DNA from: Caldifarciminota bacterium
GTDB lineage: Bacteria; Hydrothermota; Tepidihabitantia; Tepidihabitantales; CAIPLT01
Assembly (NCBI GenBank): GCA_903865935.1
Contig: CAIPLT010000016.1
Coordinates: 1 to 43,315 of the forward strand
DNA: 43,315 nucleotides
Reading direction: 5' to 3'
The position numbers and the translations under genes are program-made. Position 1 is the stretch's first letter. The number at the start of each line of letters is the position of its first letter. This document shows, one piece after another, positions 24,925 through 34,216 of the stretch. The notes under the pieces were generated by a model. The model did not search any database. It saw only the letters and a program-made list of their open reading frames with translations, and was not told the DNA's origin.

Positions 24925-26091
24925 ATGTTATTATTTTTAATATTAATAATTTCGTTGATAATCTATGGTTTGGTCGAAGCCAGCCATCATAAATCTAATA
25001 TCAAAAAGATACCGATTCGTATCCAGGTTAATGGCACCAGAGGCAAATCGTCGGTTACAAGATTAATTGCCGGCGGATTGCGCGCTAGCGGTATGAAGGT
25101 GATTGCCAAGACAACCGGTACCAAACCACAATTTATTATCAGTGATACAGAAGAAGAACAAATCAAGAGACTGGGCAAAGCGAATATTGGTGAAGAATTA
25201 AAAATATTCCGGCAAGCGGTAAAATACAAGCCTCAAGCATTGGTGATAGAATGCATGGCGTTAGTCCCGATGTTTCAAAAACTCGACGCTCACTGGTCAG
25301 TAAGACCGACTCATGGAGTCATAACCAATGCACGGGCCGATCATCTTGACGTGATGGGACCGACGGTCAAAGACGTGGCAATTGCACTTTCTAATACCGT
25401 TCCGAAACATGCGAAATTCTACACGGCCGAGCACGTGTATCTCGATATTTTTAAGAAAAAAGCTGAAAAACTGGGAACCGAAGTTTTTGTCTCAAGCCCT
25501 GATTCAGTCGGTGATGAAGATATGAAAGGTTTTACTTATATCGAACACAAAGAAAACGTCGCTTTAGCTTTAATGGTTTGCAGCGCTTTTGGAATACAAA
25601 AAGAAGTTGCTTTAGCCGGGATGTACCGGGCCAACCCTGACCCTGGCGCTATGCGAATTTATCAAATTAAGGATAAGAATAAGGATTTTCGATTAGTAAA
25701 TACGCTTGCGGCTAATGACCCGGATTCGATCTTGCAGTTATGGGAAAAATATAAAGATATGAAGGAAGATAAAATTGTTTTAGTCAACTGCCGTGACGAC
25801 CGTCCGGACCGCTCGATTCAGCTTGGTGAATTGGTTGCGCAAAAATTCCAGGCTCAATGGTATGTTGCGACCGGCTCTTTGACCATGGTGTTTGTCAAAA
25901 AAGCGGTCGGTTCTGGTATTTCCAAAGAAAAAGTAATTGATTTGGGCAACAAAACACCGGCAGAAATTTATAACCGCATTTTAGAATTAGTAGATAAACC
26001 AGCTCTGATTTTTGCTACGGGCAATACCGTAGGATTCGGAGAGACAATTATTGAGTATTTTGCTCAAAAAGGGGGAGAAATTGATTATTGA
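24925..26091 (+). CDS. pgsB: Poly-gamma-glutamate synthase subunit PgsB (CapB)
   Basis: ATP-dependent amide ligase of the Mur-ligase superfamily that joins glutamates through the gamma-carboxyl at the membrane. 388 residues, close to CapB/PgsB of Bacillus. An N-terminal membrane helix (2-18) is followed by the P-loop VNGTRGKSSVTRL (36-48), VIECMALVP (B. subtilis 'vVECMAv'), THGVITNARADHLDVMGPT, and NTLAANDPDSILQLW, all family hallmarks. The leaderless start at 24925 is the only reasonable start. Its 3' end overlaps pgsC, as in known pgs operons. Confidence 0.95.
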   Translation: MLLFLILIISLIIYGLVEASHHKSNIKKIPIRIQVNGTRGKSSVTRLIAGGLRASGMKVIAKTTGTKPQFIISDTEEEQIKRLGKANIGEELKIFRQAVKYKPQALVIECMALVPMFQKLDAHWSVRPTHGVITNARADHLDVMGPTVKDVAIALSNTVPKHAKFYTAEHVYLDIFKKKAEKLGTEVFVSSPDSVGDEDMKGFTYIEHKENVALALMVCSAFGIQKEVALAGMYRANPDPGAMRIYQIKDKNKDFRLVNTLAANDPDSILQLWEKYKDMKEDKIVLVNCRDDRPDRSIQLGELVAQKFQAQWYVATGSLTMVFVKKAVGSGISKEKVIDLGNKTPAEIYNRILELVDKPALIFATGNTVGFGETIIEYFAQKGGEIDY

Positions 26092-26533
26092 AACTATCGG
26101 CTTGGGCATGGTATCAAGCCTGTTTTTAACCGAAACGATTGGTCTTGCCGCGGGCGGAATTGTTGTTCCTGGTTATATTGCATTGTATTTGCAGCAGCCA
26201 ATTAGAATTATCGGTACCGTGTTTATTGGAATTGTCACTTATTTACTGACTAAATTCATTGGAAAATATATATTACTTTTCGGCCGGCGCCTCTTAGCAC
26301 TTGCTGTTTTACTGGGATATATATTAGGATTTGTTGTCCGCTTGTTCCCGCCGGTTGTTTTTTCCGATATGAAATTTGATATAAATGTGATTGGTTATGT
26401 TATTCCCGGGCTACTGGCATACTGGATGCACCGGCAGGGTATTATCGAGACGCTTACGGCAATGACGGTCGCGGGGGTTTTAACCCGTCTTATTATAATC
26501 GTAATATCCGGCGGCGCGGTTTCTATTATATAG
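26081..26533 (+). CDS. pgsC: Poly-gamma-glutamate synthase membrane subunit PgsC (CapC)
   Basis: Integral membrane partner of PgsB. The TTG at 26081 gives 150 residues, matching the ~149 of B. subtilis PgsC, with GGGGGAG three bases before it. An open frame begins 30 bases earlier at another TTG without such a site. Residues GLAAGGIVVPGYIALYLQQP match the family signature 'g.vpaGlVVPGYlAL...qP'. The protein has four to five hydrophobic segments and ends GGAVSII. It overlaps the last 11 bases of pgsB. Confidence 0.9.
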   Translation: MIIETIGLGMVSSLFLTETIGLAAGGIVVPGYIALYLQQPIRIIGTVFIGIVTYLLTKFIGKYILLFGRRLLALAVLLGYILGFVVRLFPPVVFSDMKFDINVIGYVIPGLLAYWMHRQGIIETLTAMTVAGVLTRLIIIVISGGAVSII

Positions 26534-26541
26534 GATAATAT

Positions 26542-27636
26542 ATGAAAAAACGAATTGAAAAAGTTGGATGGCATGTTTTAGTAATCTTTGCGCTGTTATC
26601 AATCGCGCTATTCGTGATTGAAGTCAGCACGCAAAAATCAGTCAAAGCGCGGTATTACGAAGAAAAGATTAAAGCCGGACAGATATTTCATGAAGCGATG
26701 AAAACAGTGAAAAAAGAAAGGGAGCGAGTCCGGTTGCCGATTGATAATATCAATGATCCTAATGAAACCGGGATCATCGGTCAGCAATTTACCGTAATTA
26801 CTTTTCAGCGCAGCGATTTATCGGCAAGCTTGACGTCAACTAATCCTAACTTCAGCGCGATATTTGTCGAGTATTTTAAGAAATTGAAATTAAAATCCGG
26901 CGATATGGTCGCGGTCGGAGTTGATGGCACGTTTCCCGCGGTTAATCTGGCGCTTTATTCCGCATTAAGGGAATTGGAAATTAAACCAGTGATTATCACG
27001 ACAATTAGCTCTGCAATGTGGGGCGCGAATAATCCGGAACTGACTTGGCTTGATATGGAACATGTAAATTATCAGCAAGGTATTTTTGCTTTTAAATCAA
27101 TGTCCGCGGCATTTGGCGGCGAAGATGATATGGGAAGGGGATTTAGTCCGGAAGCAAGAATCCTATTAAAGAATGCAGCGGCTAGAAACGATGTACCGTT
27201 ATTATTGGCTGATAGTTTATCAATGAATATTAAAAAGCGCAGTGATTTTTATTTTGGTCAGGGTAAAATAAAAGCTTTTATCAATATCGGAAAATCGGTT
27301 GCCAATATTGGCGTGAACCATGTTACACCGATAACGGGTCTAATTAAAGAAAGACCGAAAAACATAAATGAAAATTCGATAATCGGTCAAATGCTGGATA
27401 GAAAAATACCGGTGATAAATATAATTGACGTTAACAAAATAGCGACACGCTATGGATTGCCAATTGCCCCGACTCCAATACCCTCTTTGGGCAAGGGCAA
27501 ACTGTTTAACGAGAAACGTTTTTCACAGACGTTCGCGTTAATATTTACACTAATTATCATATTTGTATTATTTTTAGTCATAAAGTATGATTTAGAATAT
27601 TATTTATTAAAGAAAAAACCACAGGAGATAAAATGA
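26542..27636 (+). CDS. pgsW: Poly-gamma-glutamate system protein PgsW
   Basis: A 364-residue protein of the family annotated as poly-gamma-glutamate system protein, found next to pgsB/pgsC in genomes that lack the Bacillus-type pgsA. One membrane helix lies at the N-terminus (13-28) and one near the C-terminus (335-352), with a large domain between: MVAVGVDGTFPAVNLALYSAL, TTISSAMWGANNPELTWLDME and NIGKSVANIGVNHVTPITGLI. Its biochemical role is unknown to me. It begins nine bases after pgsC and ends with ATGA overlapping the next gene. Confidence 0.82.
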   Translation: MKKRIEKVGWHVLVIFALLSIALFVIEVSTQKSVKARYYEEKIKAGQIFHEAMKTVKKERERVRLPIDNINDPNETGIIGQQFTVITFQRSDLSASLTSTNPNFSAIFVEYFKKLKLKSGDMVAVGVDGTFPAVNLALYSALRELEIKPVIITTISSAMWGANNPELTWLDMEHVNYQQGIFAFKSMSAAFGGEDDMGRGFSPEARILLKNAAARNDVPLLLADSLSMNIKKRSDFYFGQGKIKAFINIGKSVANIGVNHVTPITGLIKERPKNINENSIIGQMLDRKIPVINIIDVNKIATRYGLPIAPTPIPSLGKGKLFNEKRFSQTFALIFTLIIIFVLFLVIKYDLEYYLLKKKPQEIK

Positions 27637-28508
27637 AAAAGACTGGTTTATATTTTATTGTTTATATTCTATTACTGGGAATTGTCTTTGCACAAGCACA
27701 AACACTTGATGTCAGCAAAGCATCTCCGCGCACCGTAATCAGTGTCGTAAAACGGGTTGACCAGGATTATTACCTATTAACCAAAGAACGGCCAGTCGAG
27801 TTTTCGGTCTCTGGACCAACGATAATACGGGTTTACAGTCGATTGCTCTGGCATGACGATTTTGTCGGTAAACAGCCTTATAAATTAATTATTTCAGAAA
27901 GCGGAATAGATAAAATTTCTTCTTTCCAAACTGAAAAATCTAATTCCTCAATTGGGTCAAAAAAGGAAAGTTTCGGAAAATGGCGTTCATTCTATATTGA
28001 CGTGCCGTCCGGAACAGTAAATTACAAATTAACCATGCTCGAAGCAAAATCCGATACGGTCGCGGTCCGCTTTAGCTTTGAGAAACCGTTGGATTATAAA
28101 AAAATTGCGCCAGTTTCGCCGTATAATGAACTACAATACGTTGAAAATGAAAAAACAACGAATTATTATCAAATCACAAGTGCTGAACCAATAAAGGTCA
28201 GAGTCGACGGTCCGGTAATGCTCAAAGCAACCTCTAGATTAAATTATGATAACACGCTTGAAGGAAAACAGAATTTTACGGTTAGCGCGATAGTTTCAGG
28301 TAAAGAATGGCTCAATAAAGCATTTCGCGTTGCCAAGTCGCAATCCGGTCAATACAAAAATATGCCGGATATTATTCCATCGAACCCAGTTGATTTTTTT
28401 GTAAATGTGCCACCTGGTTCTTATATAATAGAACTCAATATTAAAGGAACTTTGGCAAAAAATGCATGTATGAGTCTATATTCAAAACCGCTGGGTACTT
28501 ATGAATAA
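27633..28508 (+). CDS. Secreted protein with two copies of one domain, in the pgs operon
   Basis: 291 residues with a signal peptide (YFIVYILLLGIVFAQAQ). The mature part consists of two related halves. Copy one runs from YYLLTKERPVEFSVSGPTII to VRFSFEKP (about 46-151). Copy two runs from YYQITSAEPIKVRVDGPVML to ACMSLYSKP (about 176-286). Both share the order 'YY.it...pi...v.GP......SRL.....GKQ...' and end in a strand with VPSG/VPPG. It is probably a periplasmic all-beta protein. No catalytic motif is visible. Its AGGAG site lies within the pgsW end and it overlaps both neighbours, so it belongs to the pgs operon, perhaps as a carrier or scaffold for the polymer. Confidence 0.75.
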   Translation: MKKTGLYFIVYILLLGIVFAQAQTLDVSKASPRTVISVVKRVDQDYYLLTKERPVEFSVSGPTIIRVYSRLLWHDDFVGKQPYKLIISESGIDKISSFQTEKSNSSIGSKKESFGKWRSFYIDVPSGTVNYKLTMLEAKSDTVAVRFSFEKPLDYKKIAPVSPYNELQYVENEKTTNYYQITSAEPIKVRVDGPVMLKATSRLNYDNTLEGKQNFTVSAIVSGKEWLNKAFRVAKSQSGQYKNMPDIIPSNPVDFFVNVPPGSYIIELNIKGTLAKNACMSLYSKPLGTYE

Positions 28509-29565
28509 ATATAAGCAAAACCTAAAATCTACTATTATTTTATCGTTTGTTCTGATTATATTAAGTTTTTCATTAGCGTCAGCAAAAATCATTCGATTTA
28601 CACACGCACCAAGATTAAATTTTGAAATAAACAATACCTATGACGATAATATATTCCTTTACTCGCCTGACTATATTGCGGATTTTAAAAACCAGATTCG
28701 GTCCTACCGATTCCCGATTAGTACTTATGATGATTTTATAACAAATTTATATTTCTCGTTAGTGTTTCCTTTGCATAGCGGTTTATATAAATCCAGCCTA
28801 AATCTTTATTACAAGCAATATTTATACGCAGTTAATGGCGAAAAATCATACCAAATTATCTCAGCCAATATGAATCAATCAGTAGCTAAACAGATCAGTC
28901 TTGAAGCAGCTTATCTCTTCTTACCTCGGTACCTGATTCGTTATTATCAAGACCCGATCGCCTCGTCAACGCATTTTATCGGATGCACGTTTGCCGAACA
29001 TCTATTTACTTTCGGACTAAGTTATAAATTGCAGAACATACAGATTAAACCATATGGTCGATTTGAAATAGACCGATATAAAGAAAATTTTAGTTTTTAT
29101 AATGGCCACGCGATCCGATATGGTATGGATCTAAATTGGTCAATCGGAAGTTTAGCCAACCTAAATTTGGGCGTTGACCGCAAGCAAAATTCAGCTAAAG
29201 GTCCATTACCTGACATCTCATACGATGATAATGCAGTGTCCGTACAAATCCTGACTAGGGTACTGAACTTAGATAAACTGTATTTTAATCTTGGCGCCGA
29301 TTATACCAAAAGGTTTTATACGACTGAAAATTCCGCATCCATCGACCCGTTTCACCGGGACCGTATTGATACGAAATTCAGCTTTGCCGGTGGATTAGAA
29401 TATCGGTTTTCCAAGAATTTAAGATTAAATTTAGAATATAATCGCGAAATCCGAAAAGTTTCATCGCCCAATCTAAGTAATATAGATGACATAAAAAATT
29501 ATAATAACAATAAGCTGACATTAGGATTAAGATTTAATTTGAGCAAGTTAACTGGAGGAGATTAG
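28501..29565 (+). CDS. Predicted outer-membrane beta-barrel protein of the pgs operon
   Basis: 354 residues: a signal peptide (ILSFVLIILSFSLASA), then alternating polar and hydrophobic strands rich in Y, F and N (for example LNFEINNTYDDNIFLY, SLNLYYKQYLYAV, KLTLGLRFNLSK at the end). About 12-16 strands would be expected; the exact number cannot be read by eye. The 'NNTYDDNIF' opening is common in barrel proteins of polysaccharide or polymer export loci. It starts within the previous gene (8-base overlap). A role in moving poly-gamma-glutamate across the outer membrane is an inference from its position. Confidence 0.7.
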   Translation: MNKYKQNLKSTIILSFVLIILSFSLASAKIIRFTHAPRLNFEINNTYDDNIFLYSPDYIADFKNQIRSYRFPISTYDDFITNLYFSLVFPLHSGLYKSSLNLYYKQYLYAVNGEKSYQIISANMNQSVAKQISLEAAYLFLPRYLIRYYQDPIASSTHFIGCTFAEHLFTFGLSYKLQNIQIKPYGRFEIDRYKENFSFYNGHAIRYGMDLNWSIGSLANLNLGVDRKQNSAKGPLPDISYDDNAVSVQILTRVLNLDKLYFNLGADYTKRFYTTENSASIDPFHRDRIDTKFSFAGGLEYRFSKNLRLNLEYNREIRKVSSPNLSNIDDIKNYNNNKLTLGLRFNLSKLTGGD

Positions 29566-29571
29566 TAATAT

Positions 29572-30555
29572 ATGAAAAAAATAATTTTATTTTTAATTAT
29601 TACATCGGTTGTATTAATTATTTCATGCGGAAAACCAAATGAAATAACACAGAAATTTAAGATTATCGTTACGAGTGCTAACCCTGGATATGCTCAATCA
29701 GTATGGATTGGTAATATTAATAATAAACCGTATGCATTTATGGCATCGGGTCAAGCGGGCATGGTTATTTATAACATCGATAATCCCGAACAACCCCAGA
29801 TAGTTGCACAATGGTGCGATACGACTTATTCATCGTGGGCCATCACATCATTATCAAATTATACATATACTGCAAGTGGTAAAAGATTTTTCGAGAAACT
29901 AGATGTAAGTAATTTAGATAGTTTGAGATTTATTTCAGCATTTACTTTTCAAGGATATACTGGATATGCCTATGATATTTCTTCGATTGATACAAATTTT
30001 GTTTGTGTTGCAGCAAGAGAACGGTTTTATTTATGTAACACTGATCCGAATTTTCCAGATTATATCGATATTACTTTTCCAAATTGTGCTCGGGGTGTAT
30101 TTGTAGTTGATTCATTTGCATATATAGCTTGCGAACAACTTGGGTTGTATATTGTCAAAGTAAAAACATCTCCGCAGCTATCCATATCAATATTGGGAAG
30201 TTGTAACACTCCAAGCAACGCACGAAATCTTTTTGTTAAAAATAACTTATGTTATATTGCAGATGGTAGAAATGGCATGGTTATCATTGATGTAACCAAT
30301 CCACGCGCTGCAGAAGTAGTTAGTCATTTACCTCTATCTGGTTATGCTTGTCGTATTTTTATTAAAGATACACTTGCATATGTTGCATGTGAAAATGCGG
30401 GTTTAGCAATAATTAATGTAAAAGACAAAAATAATCCAATTTTACTCGAAACTGTTAATACTTCCTATGCAAAGGGAGTTTATGTTCCAAATGGTCCTTA
30501 CATTTATGTTGCGGACCGCGACCAAGGATTAGTTGTTATAAAGCAGGAGGAATAA
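29572..30555 (+). CDS. LVIVD-repeat lipoprotein
   Basis: 327 residues. The signal peptide ends in IISC with Cys19, a good lipobox, so it is probably a lipoprotein. The rest consists of repeats of about 40 residues of the LVIVD/beta-propeller kind: GQAGMVIYNIDNPEQPQIVA, GRNGMVIIDVTNPRAAEVV, ENAGLAIINVKDKNNPILLE, and a final RDQGLVVIKQ. Such propellers usually mediate binding at the cell surface. It has a GGAG ribosome binding site and sits five bases from the next gene; its own product is likely on the outer membrane. Confidence 0.82.
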   Translation: MKKIILFLIITSVVLIISCGKPNEITQKFKIIVTSANPGYAQSVWIGNINNKPYAFMASGQAGMVIYNIDNPEQPQIVAQWCDTTYSSWAITSLSNYTYTASGKRFFEKLDVSNLDSLRFISAFTFQGYTGYAYDISSIDTNFVCVAARERFYLCNTDPNFPDYIDITFPNCARGVFVVDSFAYIACEQLGLYIVKVKTSPQLSISILGSCNTPSNARNLFVKNNLCYIADGRNGMVIIDVTNPRAAEVVSHLPLSGYACRIFIKDTLAYVACENAGLAIINVKDKNNPILLETVNTSYAKGVYVPNGPYIYVADRDQGLVVIKQEE

Positions 30556-30559
30556 AACA

Positions 30560-33500
30560 ATGAAAAACAAATTTAAAGCGCCAAAAATATTCTTGGCTAT
30601 AACGATTTTTGCTCTATCCGTATCTTTAGCCTATGCGATGAGTTCCTATCCGCTCAGTAAGTACACCAATTTTAATATCACGAGTAAGACATCCAGCCAG
30701 TTAAACATAAAAGTGACGAATGAGAACTTGCAAAGCAATGATTTGCGAGCTAAGGTTATCGATGAATTAAAAAATAGCCAAACGCCATTCATTAGCCAAT
30801 CAAGATTGATTGCGGTCCCAATAAATGGTGATGTTGAAATTAAGATTAAAAACGTTGATTCAACATTTATTTCATTGACCGAACAAATTTTAATTTCCAA
30901 CCATGAAATAACTGATGCACCAATGGTGAGTTTAGGCAAAACCGGTGTTATGCGTGATTTTTACGTTGCGCCGCTGATTGTCAAGCAGTATCGCTATGAC
31001 GCAACATCAAAACAGATTATCTGCTATAATAATATCGAATTTGAATTAAAATTCAACTCACCGCCGCAACTGATTAATACCAATCAACCAGTCTCGGAAA
31101 CCTGGTCAAACGTTTACAAAAATTCAATAATGAATTATGATGAAAACAGTTTGGGTATATTCAATCTAGGCACTCCCCAGGGGTACCTGATAATCGTTGC
31201 CGATGCTTTATATGACAGCATTCTTTCCTTCGCCCGATGGAAAAATCTTAAAGGTTATACGATAACCGTAAAAAAAGTGTCGGAAGTGGGCGGCAATAAT
31301 TCGACCAATATCAGAAATTATATCCGAACCGCTTATGAAACATGGACACCGCGGTTAGAGTATGTGCTCTTGGTCGGAGGTTCAGGTTTAATCACTGGCA
31401 TCCCAATTGCAGTTACATCATGTTTCGGCGACCATCTTTACGCGTGTCTGGAAGGCGATGATTTGTATCCGGAACTATTCATTGGTCGGTTTCCGGTTAC
31501 CAGCGTTTCCGAATTAGCGATTATCACGTCTAAAATATTCGGATATGAAAAAATACCATATATGGCGGATACGCTCTGGTATCGAAAAGGATTAATGGTC
31601 GGTACACAATACTCGACCGGGCAACCAGTCTGGACTTCATTGGAGACTTGCCGCTGGGCGAGAATGTTACTCTTAGCGCATAATTTTATTCAGGTCGATA
31701 CGGTATATGACCCGCCACTTGCAAATGGAGTCGGAATAATTGATACGTTTGTTAACCGCGGGATTTCATTTTTAAATGCTCGCGGATGGGGTAATTCACA
31801 AGGTTGGCATCGCCCACAGTTTTACATTGACGCGGTTAATAATAACTTAAATAATGGATGGAAACTCCCGATCGTCACGAGTTTTTATTGTGCCACGGCT
31901 AATTACGCGGCATCCCAGTGTTTTGGTACAGCTTGGTTGGTAAATGGTACTCCGACCAATCCCAAAGGCGGAATAGGATTTTATGGTCCAACCTTTGCAA
32001 CTACTTCTTCAAGATTTAACAATTGTCAGGATTACGGTGTGTATTGGGGAATTTTTGAAGAAAAGATCAATAATTTCGGTCCCGCAATGTTTCGAGGAAA
32101 AATTGAAATGTTCGATAACTATCCCATGCCAGCGGATAGTCAATATTTACGAATTCACGTCTGCACCTACACGGTTTTAGGCGACCCGTCGATGGAAATG
32201 TGGACTGGTGTAGTTCCAAAACAACTTAATGTCGGCTACTCAACGCAAATTCCGCTTGGCAGCTCCACATTCACGGTTAATGTGCAAAACACAAATTCAC
32301 AACCGGTTATCGGCGCACTCGTCTCGCTTTATAAAACAGGCGAGATTAAATTGTCAGAATATACCGATAACTCGGGCAATGCCTTATTTAATTTCACGAC
32401 TCAATCTCAAGATACGTTATTTGTAACGGTGACCGCACACGACTATAAACCACACCTCGGAACCGTGAGCGTGACATCGCAGCCAATCTATGTCGGTTAT
32501 TATAGCTCTACCGGTAATGTTATTGCCGGACAAACAATTAATTTAAATATCTCACTCAAGAATTACGGTTCAAGTCAGACCGCGTCGAATGTTTTCGCAA
32601 CGCTTCGAACCCAGTCTAATCAAGTGACGATTCTTGATTCGACCAAATCATACGGTAGCATTACCCCGGGACAGGTTGTAGCGGGCGGTCCATTTCAGTT
32701 TTCCGTTGCTGCTAATTGCACAAATAATTACAAAGTCAACTTTCAACTATTAATTACCAGTGGCGCCAACAATTGGCAAGCCGGGTTTAGCACTTCAGTG
32801 CGCGCCGCCGAGCTGGGTTATAAAAGACATATCGTAAATGATGGCGGAAATCAAATTTTAGACCCGGGTGAAACCGCGAATTTATTAGTCAAAATAGTTA
32901 ACCGCGGACTCGAGAATATTAATAATGTGACCGGGATCTTGCGTTGCACAAATCCCAACGCAATACGAGTCACCGATTCGGTCGGCACTTTCGGAAATGT
33001 ATCGGCCGGCGATTCAGTTCAAAATACCGCTGATTATTTCACCGTGCAAGCATCACCGACAATCGGGGTCGGTCGAAAATTTTATTTTCAGTTAATTTTA
33101 AGAAACTCCAGCGGCTATCAGAGAATTATTGAATTCCCGATTACGATTGGCGCAATCACCAGTACCGCGGTCTTAGGTCCGGATGCTTATGGATATTGGG
33201 CGTATGATAATACGGATCTCAATTATAACGAACACCCGACCTACTCGTGGTTTGAAATTGACCCGAATTTTGGCGGTGCCGGGACAAGTGTGGCGTTGCA
33301 TGCGGATGAAATAAAGACGGTTTATTTACCTTTTACGTTTCGATACTATGGTGCTAACTTCACAAGAATTTCCGTATGCTCAAACGGTTATATTGCAATG
33401 GATTCATCGTGGCTGGTTGACCCCTATAACTGGAATATTCCTTCACCGTTTGGACCACCGTCAATGATTGCAGTAATGTGGGATGACTTTCATCCGGATA

Positions 33501-34189
33501 CTTTGGGCGCGTCTGGTGTCTATTACTATAATGATGCCGCCAACAATCGATTTATTATCGAATGGAGTCGGGTCCGGCATATCCACGGGTTCCGGGACCC
33601 ATCGGTCGGAGAAATGCAAACGTTTCAAATTATCCTCTTAAATCAAGCAAATTACGTAACCCGAACCGGCGACGGTCCGATTATTTTCCAGTATAACACG
33701 GTTTTCAATGATGATTCTTTATCGAGCGATTGCCACGATTACGCAACGGTTGGAATCGAAAATCAAAATCATTCAACCGGCATAGAATACACTTTCGCCG
33801 GGCGGTATCCGAGCGCGGCCGCGCAACTTGTCAGCGGTCGGTCAATCAAATTCACAACAAATTTACCCGATACTTTTTCCGCGATTAATGAGCAATACCA
33901 ACCATACCTGCTGCCGTCCAATTATGCTAACTTGGTTATATCGCCAAATCCTTTTAAATCACAAACTACAATCAGCTATGCCGTGCCGGTTCACTCAAGC
34001 GCATCGGTAGCCATTTATGACATTAATGGAAGATTAGTTGAAAATATTAAAAATATGACAAATAGTCCCGGAACTTATCATATTAGGTGGTCAAGAAAAG
34101 AAATACCATCGGGTATCTACTATGCTGTATTGACAGTAAAAAATGAAAACAATATAATGACCAAGAGAGCAAAAATAGTTTTATATTAA
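30560..34189 (+). CDS. Gingipain-like C25-family protein with sorting tail (1)
   Basis: 1209 residues with a signal peptide (1-27). A propeptide-like region is followed by a C25 caspase-like fold at about 200-560 (GYLIIVADALYDSILSFARWKNLKGY, YVLLVGGSG, FIGRFPVTS, and the closing LGDPSMEMW). The cysteine candidate is in TSFYCATANY (about 443). The place where gingipains have the catalytic GHG reads LNARGWGNSQGW (about 407), so the histidine is missing. Repeated Ig-like domains follow, then GPDAYGYWAYDNTDL with a beta-sandwich, and a C-terminal tail ISPNPF ... GIYYAVL for sorting. A strong AGGAGG precedes the start. It may be a protease that uses a different base, or a non-catalytic surface protein. 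Confidence 0.82.
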   Translation: MKNKFKAPKIFLAITIFALSVSLAYAMSSYPLSKYTNFNITSKTSSQLNIKVTNENLQSNDLRAKVIDELKNSQTPFISQSRLIAVPINGDVEIKIKNVDSTFISLTEQILISNHEITDAPMVSLGKTGVMRDFYVAPLIVKQYRYDATSKQIICYNNIEFELKFNSPPQLINTNQPVSETWSNVYKNSIMNYDENSLGIFNLGTPQGYLIIVADALYDSILSFARWKNLKGYTITVKKVSEVGGNNSTNIRNYIRTAYETWTPRLEYVLLVGGSGLITGIPIAVTSCFGDHLYACLEGDDLYPELFIGRFPVTSVSELAIITSKIFGYEKIPYMADTLWYRKGLMVGTQYSTGQPVWTSLETCRWARMLLLAHNFIQVDTVYDPPLANGVGIIDTFVNRGISFLNARGWGNSQGWHRPQFYIDAVNNNLNNGWKLPIVTSFYCATANYAASQCFGTAWLVNGTPTNPKGGIGFYGPTFATTSSRFNNCQDYGVYWGIFEEKINNFGPAMFRGKIEMFDNYPMPADSQYLRIHVCTYTVLGDPSMEMWTGVVPKQLNVGYSTQIPLGSSTFTVNVQNTNSQPVIGALVSLYKTGEIKLSEYTDNSGNALFNFTTQSQDTLFVTVTAHDYKPHLGTVSVTSQPIYVGYYSSTGNVIAGQTINLNISLKNYGSSQTASNVFATLRTQSNQVTILDSTKSYGSITPGQVVAGGPFQFSVAANCTNNYKVNFQLLITSGANNWQAGFSTSVRAAELGYKRHIVNDGGNQILDPGETANLLVKIVNRGLENINNVTGILRCTNPNAIRVTDSVGTFGNVSAGDSVQNTADYFTVQASPTIGVGRKFYFQLILRNSSGYQRIIEFPITIGAITSTAVLGPDAYGYWAYDNTDLNYNEHPTYSWFEIDPNFGGAGTSVALHADEIKTVYLPFTFRYYGANFTRISVCSNGYIAMDSSWLVDPYNWNIPSPFGPPSMIAVMWDDFHPDTLGASGVYYYNDAANNRFIIEWSRVRHIHGFRDPSVGEMQTFQIILLNQANYVTRTGDGPIIFQYNTVFNDDSLSSDCHDYATVGIENQNHSTGIEYTFAGRYPSAAAQLVSGRSIKFTTNLPDTFSAINEQYQPYLLPSNYANLVISPNPFKSQTTISYAVPVHSSASVAIYDINGRLVENIKNMTNSPGTYHIRWSRKEIPSGIYYAVLTVKNENNIMTKRAKIVLY

Positions 34190-34216
34190 TTTAAACATAT
34201 GAAGGAGCAAAAAATA

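Noticed and set aside
34199-34216. Earlier ATG of the Ycf48-type gene
   Set aside because: The AAGGAG lies after this ATG and at the right distance from the next in-frame ATG, which also gives a normal signal peptide start.
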